A stretch of 18,105 nt of DNA, from the NCBI GenBank assembly GCA_033297075.1, contig MU858373.1:1-18105 (forward strand), given 5' to 3'. This DNA is from Rhypophila decipiens. Lineage: Eukaryota > Ascomycota > Sordariomycetes > Sordariales > Naviculisporaceae. The notes beneath the pieces were generated by a model that was given only the letters and a program-made list of their open reading frames with translations, was not told the DNA's origin and did no database searches. The translations under genes and the position numbers were made by a program. Of the stretch, positions 1 to 9,869 are shown one piece after another; position 1 is the stretch's first letter; every line of letters begins with the position of its first letter.

Positions 1-70
1 AGTTAGATAGTTGACACCCTTGGAGGCGTCACGTGCCATTCCTCAATCTTGGAGGAGAACCACATGCACG

Positions 71-2073
71 TTAAATTCTATTATTATTATTATTACCTCC
101 CCGCCTAATCACATCGGCAATCTTCTCCGCCAAAGCATAAATAGTAGCAGTCGGATGACTGGGCGGGGCCCTGGGGAAAACACTCGCATCCACAACCCTC
201 AAGCCGCTCACACCGCCCAAGACCCTCCCAGCACTATCCACAACCGCCCCAGTCCCTTCCTCGCCTTTCTTACCCATCTTACAAGTTCCCACCGCATGCC
301 ACAGTTGATTCGCCGTCGATCGAATGTAGCTTAGAATCTCCTCGTCAGTTTTCACCGCTGCCCCAGGGAACAACTCGGGCCCCGTCTTGATACGATCGAG
401 CGTCTTTTTTTCCCACCCATCTTTTCGAACGCGCTTAAACGTCGCGAGCGCAAGTTCCTGATCCGCCGGATCCGTCAACCAGCCCAGATCAAACACCGGC
501 GAGTCCTTGATACTCGAAGATTTGATAGTCAAGTTACCTCGACTAAACGGCGCAATTAAACTCGGCGACAAGCTGCCAATCGTACCGCCCATTGCGTCGG
601 GGAACCCGGCAACGATATACTCAATCTCGGGCCAGTCGCTTGGTAACTCGGAAAGGAGGTCGCGGGTCCTTTTGCTCAGATGGGAGGGCGTGCGATACGG
701 CGCGGGAAGTTTCTCAAAGGCGAGATACCCACCTGCTGAGCTCAGGGGGCCGGACTGTGTCTCGAGGTACTCGCGCTCGGCTGCGTCGCGGGTCGCGGGT
801 GAGTTGACAATGTTGCCTGCTGTGGGCGTGTTGACTGGGTATGCGACGTTGAAGAAGATCTTGTCCTGGAGATTCTGGCCTACGCCGGGGAGGTCGGCTA
901 CCAAGGGGATGGAGAAGCGGTTGAGAGTGGCTTTGGGGCCGATGCCTGCGCGAAGTGGTGAGTAAGGGTTGGGATATTGTCATACTGGAGGCTGTCGGTA
1001 ACTTACCTGACACCATCAACAGCTGTGGGGAGTGAAAGACGCCGGCGGAAAGAACAATCTCCCTGGACGCGCTGATGGTGTACTCGAGACCATCGGTCGA
1101 CACGAGTACGCTGGTGGCACGCTTCTTGGCATCAAAGTTGATCTTGAGCGCTTGCGTGTGGTGATAAACTTGAATGTCGGTCTTGTCGATGACACTGTCC
1201 AGGAACTCGTAGGCGCTCGAGCGATGAGTGTTCTTTGGGTTGATCAGCGTGTTGGACCACGCACCGCCCGTAAGCTTGCCGCTGTTGAAGCCCTCTTTGC
1301 TAAGCGGGATTCCCATCGCTTGGAGGCCCTTCGCCAGCCAGCTACTCGTCGGATCGACCCAGTTTGCCCACGAAACCTGGATCGGGCCGCCATTGCTGCT
1401 GAAAGCCGAGGGGTCGTAGGTAAACGTCGCATTCGGCGTGTTGCGCTTCTTCCAGTCTGGCGGGGTGAGCTTGGGCGAGCGCTTAAAGAAGGGCAGCATG
1501 TTCTCAAACTTGTAGGAATCGTCACCGACAGTCTTGGCCCATCGGTCGTAGAAACCGCGGTTGGCGCGCACATAAGCCAACGTATTGATGGACGATGAGC
1601 CGCCCAGAGTCTTTGCTTGCGCATAGTGGATTCGTCGACCAGCCGCGCCGCTCAGCGGCTGCGAAATCAGGTCCCAGTCCATCAGTGGGTGTCGAGAGTA
1701 GGTATTCGGATCTAGACCAAGAAAGGAGACAACCAGAGCGTAGAATGGGACAATGCTTTGGTAACTGTTGTCAACCTGATAGAAGCCCCCAGCCTCAATG
1801 ACGGCGACGGAGAAGGACTCGGCGAGGCGCGAAGCGAGTGCCAGACCGGCGGTGCCACCGCCAACAACTATAGCATCCATAATCAGAGCTCTGTCATCAT
1901 ATCATGGGGCTGGTAGTGGGTAACTCACTGACATAGTCGTAAGTCGCGTTTGATCCTGGAAGCGGGAATGCTGCTCCTGGGAGTCGGGGCCCAGTCCTGT
2001 CACAGCCTGCCCGCGGAATGACAAGACTGAGAAGCGGGAATGACAGACAAGCTCGCAAAGAGAGCATCATCAT
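71..2073 (-). CDS. GMC (glucose-methanol-choline) FAD oxidoreductase, probably secreted
   Basis: Flavoenzyme of the GMC family (CAZy AA3-like), oxidising an alcohol or sugar through FAD; the substrate cannot be read from sequence. Exons on the minus strand are 2073-1929, 1867-1007 and 945-71. Intron 1 (1868-1928, GTGAGT...TAG) and intron 2 (946-1006, GTAAGT...CAG) are both 61 nt. The spliced protein has 626 aa, a usual length. It shows the Rossmann motif GGGTAG at 51-56 after YDYVIV, FAD-ribose Glu73 (VIEAGG), GMC signature 1 around LGGSSSIN (136-143), and signature 2 at about 321-338, which is rebuilt only when intron 2 is removed. The two expected active-site histidines are His552 (LWHAVGTCKMG) and His599 (SHPTATIYAL). 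ATG 2073 was chosen because it gives a hydrophobic signal-like N-terminus; an in-frame ATG at 2172 would add 33 polar residues. The C-terminus ends in five Asn encoded by a microsatellite. Family assignment is very secure; secretion is inferred. Confidence 0.93.
79..95. repeat. (TAT)n trinucleotide microsatellite inside the GMC coding end
   Basis: An uninterrupted TAT repeat of 17 bp sits just before the stop codon of the GMC gene. On the minus strand it reads as five AAT (Asn) codons, giving a poly-Asn tail followed by Arg-Ile-stop. Repeat-length change in units of 3 would alter only the number of Asn residues. Confidence 0.9.
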
Positions 2074-2600
2074 GGAAACGGGAGAACTCGAGTTCGTCTG
2101 GATTTGTCGAGAAACAGACAGGAGAAAGAGGGTGTCTACGTGGTGGGAGTGCCGGCTTCTTGACTTGAGCATCGAGAGCTAAACCCAAGTCCGCCTGCAT
2201 GCTGCCCCTGTCCCGTAATGCAGTTGGGACGGGAATATTGCAGCATTGCAGCATGGCCGGCGCTATTCAGAGGTCAATACCACATTGAGCTTCCAGCAAG
2301 TAAGGAAGGATGCGTTTCTGCGTCTTCATGCAAGGCCATACCAGCTGGGTGGCATGCATATCTTGGTTGCATCTGTACCCTGCCAATAGTTGGGCGCGAA
2401 TCAGTTGACCTGATCTCCGGCGGCTTTTTGGGGCGCACCACTCTACTCAACAAGGCGACCTGAAATGAACAAGCTGGAGAACGAGCATTTTATGCCTCTT
2501 GAATCGTTGGGGTTGTACCATCGAGGTTGGGAGGTCGTCGCTGCTTTCTGTTGACTCGAGAAACAGCCGCCGGCGCATTGCCCCCCTTGTATCGACGTTG
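2074..2600. other. Intergenic region, promoter side of the GMC gene
   Basis: About 530 bp separate the GMC start from the stop of the rhodopsin-domain gene, both on the minus strand. The open frames here show no recognisable domain. The stretch must hold the GMC promoter and the 3' end of the upstream gene; no convincing TATA box or known operator was identified. Confidence 0.6.
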
Positions 2601-4074
2601 TCATTCCCTGTCCACCTCGACAGCACCTGACGTTCGTCTCTCCCGTACTTGGCTATTCGACTCAGTAGGTTCCGACCGCAGGGGCAGGTTTGGTGTCTCT
2701 TCCGTTATCGCATCTTTGTCGTGCTGCCGCTCGCCATCGTCACGACGTGTTTCGCGCAAGCCGACGGAATTCTCCACGTCGTCTATTTCTTCCAGTCTCT
2801 GCGACCCCCTCCTCCTCTTGTCCCTGACCACCCACGATATGGGATTGCTGCCATACAGGCGAACGGAGCGCAGTCTATGCTCGAGGCTAGTTGAAAACAG
2901 GAACGAATTCGGAAAGAAGTGCTTGGTGAAGGGCCGAAGGCACGGAAGGCATGCGCAGATGATTCCGGTATACATTTCGCGAATACTGTGAGCGAGGCGA
3001 TTAGAGGCCGTACTTTCGAGAACAAGACACGTCCAGCAACTTACCACCACATCAGATTTATGCAATAGTACCACGTCATGTCCGCCTCCTTGCTGTAGGA
3101 AATGATTGCATCCAGCCGAACAATGCTCACAGCTGCGACACTATATGAACGACCCGTCAGTGTATGCGGGGCAAGTAACATGGACGGGGGCGGGCGCTCA
3201 CAATCCTCCCGTCATCATGATGAGAGCGACTCCAAGCTTCTTCATCGGCCCAACGCGCAAAGGCCAGAGTAGCCAGACAGGCATGAATAGGATGATTATG
3301 TCCGTTGCCACGTTTATAGCAGAAGGCGCCAGATAGGCGGCGTAGAGGTCCACACAATCGCCGTGTACCGAAAGGTCCCAGCCACTCTGCATCGGCGTGC
3401 AATGGTAGATGAAGGAAAACGCAGTCGCTATGCAATATCCGGCCACGACGACCATGAGAGCGTATGTCGTGAGCCGAAAGGCTCTCCCCGTTGGAAAGCG
3501 CAGGAAAAAGGTGAGAATCGACAGTTTGATGAACAGGGTCGAGAGGTTAAAGGTCAATGATCCCCCAGTAATACCGAGCTGGCAAGATAATCAGGTCAAC
3601 ACATGATGGCCAGTGAGATAATGGTTGGGACCGACCTTGAGAAAGCGTTGCAAAGGCTCCGCCCTGACATCCCACATATGACGTCCGGCCCCATTGTTTG
3701 TTTCTGTTTACATATGTTGGTCTTGTGTTCCTCAATCTGAAGTGGAAGACTCACGTATGACGCAGATTACTGAGTTTGCAAGTGCGAGAACCTTTGACAA
3801 CAGAGATACAATATGATTAGACAGTGGTAACGCTTGCAAGCCACCGGGGAAAACATACAAGTGCAACGAGGATGAGGTAGTCGTCCGTATGCCATTTTCT
3901 GAGAACTTGGCGACAGGTGAAGACACGAATACAGATAATAATGAGGGTCGCCGCTGGCCATACGAGCGAGGTGATGATGAGACTCTTCGCCAGAGACTCG
4001 CTGGGGTTGTCAAAGTTTGGCGTAACCCCAGGCGGAGGTATCGCCGCGCCAATGGGGGGCGCGGATGCGTTCAT
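2601..4074 (-). CDS. Fungal rhodopsin-domain integral membrane protein (7 TM)
   Basis: Polytopic membrane protein of the large fungal 'rhodopsin domain' family (Pezizomycotina-specific, function mostly unknown; no retinal-binding evidence). Exons on the minus strand are 4074-3859, 3791-3755, 3703-3636, 3578-3202, 3140-3045 and 2985-2601; introns are 51-67 nt. Spliced length is 392 aa. Hydrophobic helices in order are: residues about 28-52; 66-84 (completed by the 37-nt second exon); NLSTLFIKLSILTFF; LTTYALMVVVAGYCIATAF; INVATDIIILFMPVWLLW; LGVALIMMTGGFVAAVSIV; and the MTWYYCINLMWW/IICACLPCL region. Family hallmarks are the HTDDYL motif, the Cys pair HCTPMQSGWD...GDCVD, and GIICACLPCL near the last helix. 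The tail of about 110 aa is charged and probably cytosolic. No N-terminal CFEM cysteine domain is present. The least certain junction is exon 3/intron 3, with the weak donor GTCGGT. Confidence 0.88.
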
Positions 4075-5426
4075 TGTGGGACAAAGTCCGCTGTCGGGAC
4101 CTCTGGTGGCATCGAGACACCAGCGCGGACGAAGGTGTTGAATTTCAAGCCAAGACAGATGAAAAGCAAGCTGCGGTCGTCTTGGAATGTTGACTGGCAG
4201 ACCAAGGCTTAATGCGGGCTGCTGTCCGAGGCGAATGGTCAAGGTGAATCCAACAAATGTCGGTCAGAGTGATGGGAGTGGTTTTCGGGACGTCGATCGA
4301 GGAAACTGCAAAGAGACAATGCTAAGTTTTCAGCCAAGAGCCAAGAAGGAACCGCGCAGTTGGCGGCCAAGTTGTACTCGGCAACCTCGGGAAATGATAT
4401 CATCCAATCTCCTTGTGAAGTCCAACAGCATTTCCATCTTCTCAAAGCTGTTGAGTTTGTCAAAGTCGTCTCTTGTCGGTGTAATTCCGGTTTGAATACC
4501 TAGGCGTATCAGTCCACAACGGGACGTGTAATGTAACGAGAGGAAATGCCATCCATCCCACTGGGACTGACTGAGGGGAAAGACGAGTTGAAAAAAAGAA
4601 AGAAAGCAGGAGACTAAGCCGTTTTGAGAAAAGCATTGAGCCAGGGGCTGCTGGGTGATGTTTCAGTCCATTGGTTACCACCTGCCACTAGTCCGCTTTT
4701 CGCTTATCAGGCACTCGTTCCGACTTCCCCGGGACGGAGCCCCAGCAGCCACAAACAACAGCAAGTCTTGGAGTCTTGGCCCTCGGTCAAGATGTCGGTT
4801 TCGGCTGATGTTCGGTCCCAATCTCCTGATGAAATACGGGTTAGGCGATCCAACAACGTCGTTTCGCTCGGGGCACAATGGATTGTGAGACGGGGATGTC
4901 ATAATTACCAAAGACCTACCGGAGCAAGGGAGAAGGCCATCCATCAAAGCGAGCTAAAACCATTCTTATTTCTACTCCATCCTCCAGGAACCACCTCTTT
5001 GGGCACGTCAGCTCTCTGGCTCCAGCCTTCTGATTTTAAGGGCGTGGTTCGCGATAAAATGCTTGCCTCGCTCCATCAGGGGGAGGAGCTGTGATGGCAG
5101 GGGCCAAGCACCGTCATCCTTGGACGCTTTGACATGATTTGATGATGAGCATGTTCCGAGTCCGGAATGCGGTGGGTGTGGCCAGGAGTAAAATCTGGCT
5201 CCATCCTAAGAGCAAGCGTCCGAATATGGTACATGATCATTATTTGTTCTAGTCAGAGCCACCAGTCCTGGCCACCAGCGTGGAAACTCTCCCAAAAACA
5301 AGTCTTTTTATTCATGTCTTTCTGCGACCAGGTCGCCGACATGCTGAGCAATGTTGAGGTCTGACAAGAATGAATAACGCATCAAGGCTAGCTATGTGAT
5401 ACAGCGCTACTAATGGCTTCTAGAGT
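4075..5426. other. 1.35-kb intergenic region without a recognisable gene
   Basis: Open frames on both strands were read for domains, signal peptides and splice-joinable exons; none was convincing. It contains the promoter of the rhodopsin-domain gene and the 3' flank of the GFA gene. It also carries one copy of a 16-bp sequence shared with another intergenic region (5002-5017). Confidence 0.6.
5002..5017 (+). repeat. 16-bp direct repeat, copy 1
   Basis: GGCACGTCAGCTCTCT occurs here and identically at 13820-13835, both times outside predicted coding sequence. Flanks do not match beyond the 16 bp. Confidence 0.6.
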
Positions 5427-6150
5427 CTACTCCTTGATTTCCTGCTTCTGAAATGCTCCTGTTCATAATCATCAGTCAGCTGAATACGTTTTATCCTGTA
5501 CCAACTACCAAGCTTTACAAGCACAAGTGACTAAACAGCCGGGAAGAAAGAAAGACGGAAGGCATACCTGGAATCTTGGGCATCCACCCAGCCCTGTTCT
5601 TGCAAAAGAACTCGCCCTTGGGCGGGAACCGGTCTGGCTCGTCCATGGTCCCCCACATGATATAGCGGAACTTGTCGGCAGCGGCTTCCTATTCACACAT
5701 CACATGTCAGCCTGGTCTTTGAGCCATCTCATCGGTTTGTCCAACCCAGCGTTGGTAACGATTCAAGACCAATGTCAGAAACCCACTGCATATACAAGAT
5801 CCATACAGCCAGCAACAAAAGCAAGATACAAGATCATAACTCACCCCATACTCAACCAAATACGCCCCACAAGTATCACAAAACTCCCTCGTAACTCCAT
5901 TCTCCTGCTTGAACTTCCTCGGAGCCGCACTATCCTCGTCATACCGAAAGTTCTCCAGCGCGACCTTGGCAGTCAGACCATAATTCGTCCCAAACGCTCG
6001 ACGACAACTCGAGCAATGACACAGTGTTGTTCTCGGGGTCGTACTACTCTTCTTCGAGTCTCCTTCCTGCTCGGGGACAAGCTCGAGCGTGTAGCGTACT
6101 TTGTTGCATACGCAGCGGCCGTTTATCGTCTCCTTTTGGTGGGTCGACAT
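5427..6150 (-). CDS. GFA/CENP-V domain protein (glutathione-dependent formaldehyde-activating enzyme-like)
   Basis: Small zinc protein of the GFA (Mss4-like fold) family, whose founding member promotes S-hydroxymethylglutathione formation; most fungal paralogues have unknown substrates. Exons on the minus strand are 6150-5845, 5688-5568 and 5458-5427. Introns are 5689-5844 (156 nt, GTGAGT...TAG) and 5459-5567 (109 nt, GTATGC...CAG). The spliced protein has 152 aa, the normal family length. Zinc ligands appear in order as CVC near residue 13 (GRCVCNKVRY), CHCSSC (CHCSSCRRAFG) and CDTCG (FCDTCGAYL). After intron 1 the conserved stretch FRYIMWGTMDEPDRFPP follows. The last exon is only 32 nt and supplies AFQKQEIKE, the ending expected of the family, which supports the splice model. 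ATG 6150 is the first Met and lies just before the GRC zinc motif. It is most likely cytosolic, as no targeting signal is visible. Confidence 0.92.
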
Positions 6151-6288
6151 TGTAGTTTGCTCTTTGTGGTATGCGGGACGTGTGATATTGTGTTGATTGA
6201 TGAGTGCTATTGATGGCTTGACTTGTTTCTTTCGTTGTTTGTGGTGTATGAGAGAAAGTCAATCACCTTGCTTGGTGGGACCGTGGAG

Positions 6289-6296
6289 TGACGTCA
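6289..6296. promoter_or_regulatory. Perfect CRE/ATF site TGACGTCA upstream of the GFA gene
   Basis: The palindrome TGACGTCA lies 138 bp upstream of the GFA start codon. It is the consensus for ATF/CREB-type bZIP factors, which in filamentous fungi (AtfA/Atf1) mediate oxidative and other stress responses. Binding is inferred from sequence only. Confidence 0.55.
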
Positions 6297-6305
6297 ACTT
6301 CTCTG

Positions 6306-6317
6306 ATGTCATGACAT
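6306..6317. promoter_or_regulatory. 12-bp perfect palindrome next to the CRE
   Basis: ATGTCATGACAT is its own reverse complement and lies 9 bp beyond the CRE. It resembles two inverted bZIP half-sites (TGTCA/TGACA). It could bind a dimeric regulator of the GFA gene; no specific factor can be named. Confidence 0.4.
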
Positions 6318-6846
6318 GAGTGAGCGAGAGTCTCAGTTGCTAGGTTACTAACACCATTCTGCGCCACAACCACCTTGGGGTGTTAGTATCATAACTACAT
6401 ACCCTTTCGGATTTCAAATACGCCATAACTCAATCCTGCCCCGAAAAAACAAAACAGAGCTGTTGTAGTTCATGCCGTGACTTGAAAGAATGATTATATT
6501 TGGATCATTGTCCCCCGCCGAGATTGCTCAACACCTACATGGACCAGCGAGCCACTAATGGAGTTCATGCAACCATAATTTATTTATGACTACACCAGCC
6601 ACTGGGATAATCGAAGCGGTCCTCAGATTGATGAGCCCGCCAACGTGTCTAGGTAATATTACATAATCTGGGCCCCCCTCTCCAAATGTCAGCTTGTCCT
6701 CTCTATGGTATCTCTATAAAAGAAACAAGGTAACTAGCAGGAATCGAGGCCGCAAGGCGAATCACCGTCGTCCCCTGACAATCGTCCCAACGCAGAGCGG
6801 ACAGGCCCGGGTCTTCTCTATGAATCAATACAGCTCAATGCTAAGC

Positions 6847-8758
6847 TTAATTCCTCGACCACCTGGGCTTCTTATTCTGACGTCCGGGAGGCGGATTTGA
6901 CGGTCCTGCATTCCCATCGTCTGTCCTCTTGGCTGGCTGAGGTTCTGCCCGCTGGGCTGGCTGAGATCGCCCATTGGGTCGCTTCTCCAACCGGGGTACA
7001 CCGGCCTTGCCAGAGATCCGAAGCCCGGGCACCCCCTTGAGTCCCATCTTGCCGACCGTGGAGGCCTCCAGGATAGGGGGCTCGTCCATACCCATGGCGA
7101 GCTCAGCAAAGTCGTTGGCCAGCTTGACAACGCCTCGGGGCTCCAGACCGTACACCCGCTTGAGGGCGTGCGTAAAGCCGATGAAGGCAACGTAGGCCTT
7201 GTTTTTGGCGTCATCGTCGACTCTCTCGAGTGCCGCTTTGATAATCTCTTGCGAGGGAATCGCGGTGGCTTTGGGGTGGTCACTGCGAGAAAGGATATCA
7301 GTACAAGCAATGATTGGCCGAATGTGAAAGGGGAACTTACAAGGTGATTGTTTTGATGGGAAATCGCGGGTTATTGCGGACGAACTTCATCTCCTCTGGA
7401 ATCAAGATCATGGTCGCGCGGCCAGTCTTGCCCGCGCGCCCGGTCCGGCCAACTCGGTGCACATACTGCTCCTTGTCCAGGGGCAATCCAACCTGAACGA
7501 CGAGATCAATTTCAGGGAAATCCATGCCTCGACCAACCACATCTGAGGCGAACAACAGCCCGCGGTCTGTCGCCTTGAACTCCTCGACTGTCCGCGTCCG
7601 GGCTGGCTGGCTCATGCGCGAGTGCATCTGGAAGACGGGCAGTTTCCCGGGGCCCGCTCCGCCAGTGAGCCCAAAGATCTGGTACATCAGCGCGGCATGG
7701 CGCGCTGTGGAACTGAAAATGATTGCCTTGAGTGAGGGGTTGTCGATCCGCTCGCAGGAGAGGACCTTGTGAAGCATGGGAATGACCTCCTCGATGCCGC
7801 CCACGGGAATGGCGGTCTGGGGGATGGCATCGACTGTCGGGGTATCATTCTCGCTAAGGGTTGATATGGTGGCATAGCCCGGCTTCAGGACGTGGTGCAA
7901 CACCTTGTGAATCTCGGCGGGCATAGTGGCGCTGAAGCACATGCCCTGCCAGTTGCCGGTTTTCTTGGGGGGCAGCTGTGCAAAGATGGGAATCAGCTCG
8001 GGGAGGAAGCCGGCGTCCAGCATCCTATCAGCTTCATCGAGGACAACGCAGGTAAGCTGGTCGAGCTTCTGGCGGACTGCTTCCTCGGAGAGATAATCGT
8101 TGAACCGGCCAGGAGTGGCGACGAGGACGGTTGGCGTTTTGGTCAAGAACTTTTTCAAGTTTTGATTGCGGCCGCTGCCCCCCACGGCGAAGCTGCACTC
8201 AATAGGGGGTTGGCACTGGCTGGTGAGCCTGTCACACTCTTGGGCAATCTGCTGGGCGAGCTCGCGTGTGGGTGCCAGCACGAGGATGGCAACCTTGTCC
8301 GGGTTGCGCTTCTTGGACGTCAGGAGATTGTGCAGCGCCGGGAGCAAAAAGGCAATCGTCTTGCCTGTGCCCGTTTTGGCCTGCACCAGACAGTCGTCCG
8401 TGAGGTTGGGAAGATTCAGGACCTTGTCCTGGACTGGGGTCATGTGGGTGTAGTCCATCTGCTCGAGTCCCTTGAGAAGCTGGGGATGTATGCGCCCGGC
8501 CAAAGAGGCATATTTGGGGCCGGATTTGACGCCTTCCATCTTGGGAAGCCCGGGAGAATTTGACTGAGTCTGAGTTTCAAGATGAGGGTTTGTTGCTGTG
8601 TCAGCAACTGTCGCGACAGATGAAGCGAAGAGTCGGTATTCAGTCTGCGGTGGCGAGGTGAGCGTGGCGACGATAACGCTCCTAGCTTTGACTTTGTGCA
8701 GTAAAGGAGAGGGAGTTGACAAAAGCGATCGGCTCCTGATGAGACAGCGAGCAAGCAT
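6847..8758 (-). CDS. mss116: Mitochondrial DEAD-box ATP-dependent RNA helicase, Mss116-like
   Basis: ATP-dependent RNA helicase/chaperone; in yeast Mss116 and Neurospora CYT-19 such enzymes help group I/II intron splicing and RNA folding in mitochondria. Exons on the minus strand are 8758-7341 and 7282-6847; the 58-nt intron is 7283-7340 (GTAAGT...CAG). Spliced length is 617 aa. The first 35 residues are rich in Arg, Ser and Leu and almost free of acidic residues, as expected of a mitochondrial presequence. Motifs run in order: Q motif MTPVQ (Gln110), AKTGTGKT 127-134, PTRELAQQ 163-170, TPGR 215-218, DEAD 241-244, SAT 276-278, IIFSS 346-350, ASDVVGRGMDFP about 404-415 and HRVGRTGRAG 434-443. 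The tail after residue 470 contains the AYVAFIGF region and ends in a Pro/Arg/Lys/Asn-rich basic segment, matching the basic RNA-tethering tails of this subgroup. DEAD-box identity is certain; the gene symbol is by resemblance. Confidence 0.93.
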
Positions 8759-9869
8759 GGAAAGAACGATAGTATAGGCAAATGAGCGCCTATCAGTCAG
8801 TTCTGTCGAAAGAGGATTCGGTTGTGTCTGATAACGAGTGAAAACGCGATTGAGTTTTGTAGCTTTGTCGGGAGTCAGGTTTCACCTTCTCGCCATTGCC
8901 CAAAACTTTTCTTGGGGGTGTCAGCTTTCCTTATCGGGAAATTGCCCAGCCGATAAGCTCGCTGGCGGCCCGGAAGTGGACCAGTCCTCCAGCTGTCAAG
9001 GCTCTGGCGAAAACACGTTAGGTACGTACCGGTCTCGGCGAGCGCGACCTTTGTGGCTCAAAAATCAAAATCAAAAACTCTAGACAACTGCTATTTTAAG
9101 CGGGCTAGGTTTCATTTTCTTTGCTCCATCTAATTGTCCTTCTAACTCTTTTAGCTGTCGACTTTGACAGAGCTCTCGGACTGCTCTCGAGAAAGTCCTT
9201 GTTCATTGTCTTGGTTCCACTTCTTTGTGTGTTTCCGGTCCAACCCTGCCCCCTGAATTGAATGCAAACAAAGAATATGACTTGCTCTCAAAACTGGGTC
9301 TTCACCCCACCAGTAAGCCCAAAAGTTGGGATTTTATCACTGTAATTAACATAGGAGATGGCACTGCCGATGCGATGTTCACGGGGATGGAAAATGCCAA
9401 GTAATCAACTCCACATCACGTTGAATCCGTCTTGGACTCCAGTCCACTCGATAATACTCGTTGCTGGGCTAGAGGTTGAGTTGTGGGAGGTAATAAGAAT
9501 GACAATTTATAAGGAGCCAGAAGCAGATCTGAAGCTTTTGGTGAGAGGCCGCAATACAACATGATAAAAACTGCGGAACAAAGGACTACCCCCTCCAACT
9601 GTGTATTCATTGTTTCATTGATCCATCGTTTGGATGGTCAATCTGCAGTGAGGAAGGCCGAACGTGCTGTAGAGAACTAAGGCAGTCTTTGTGTCGTCTT
9701 TATCTCCTCTCCGTGCCCTATAAAGGTGTTCTTCCACGATGTACGGGCTCAGGGGCTCGCGATTCGACAAACCGCCTTCATTTTTGTAACTTGCCCCTGG
9801 CGCCTGTACGAGTATCACGTCGACCGCAACGACGACAATCCAAGCAAGTAGAAAACGAGAAGTTTCAAA
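8759..9869. other. Divergent intergenic region between helicase and protease-like gene
   Basis: About 1.1 kb between divergently transcribed genes. It contains pyrimidine-rich tracts around 9110-9160, the 10-bp palindrome GGTACGTACC at 9021-9030 and a TATA box near the right-hand gene. No coding segment with a recognisable domain was found. Confidence 0.6.
9719..9724 (+). promoter_or_regulatory. TATA box of the protease-coil gene
   Basis: TATAAA occurs on the plus strand in the context CCCTATAAAGG, 145 bp upstream of the ATG at 9870. Orientation and distance are reasonable for a fungal core promoter with a 5' leader of roughly 100 nt. The transcription start is not determined. Confidence 0.45.

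Larger units (their letters stand above)
6151..6846. other. Intergenic region between the GFA and helicase genes
   Basis: Roughly 700 bp hold the GFA promoter and the 3' flank of the helicase gene. A TATAAAA-like sequence on the plus strand near 6713 has no evident plus-strand gene downstream. Besides the CRE and palindrome listed separately, nothing else is recognisable. Confidence 0.6.

Noticed and set aside
1032..1624. Long open frame on the plus strand opposite the GMC gene
   Set aside because: It is antisense to a well-supported GMC exon, shows no domain, and is explained by the codon composition of the real gene.
2074..2172. N-terminal extension of the GMC protein from ATG 2172
   Set aside because: It would add 33 polar, His/Ser/Arg-rich residues before the hydrophobic signal-like segment, so the start at 2073 is preferred.
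4624..5094. 156-codon plus-strand open frame in the intergenic region
   Set aside because: It begins at a non-ATG codon, has no domain or codon-bias evidence, and no supporting splice structure.
5527..6213. 228-codon plus-strand open frame across the GFA gene
   Set aside because: It runs through both exons and introns of the GFA gene on the opposite strand and has no recognisable feature.
7892..8563. 223-codon open frame opposite the DEAD-box helicase
   Set aside because: It is antisense to conserved helicase motifs and has no independent domain or promoter signal.
9021..9030. 10-bp palindrome GGTACGTACC
   Set aside because: It is isolated, with no repeat partner or recognised factor; palindromes of this length occur by chance in a window of this size.
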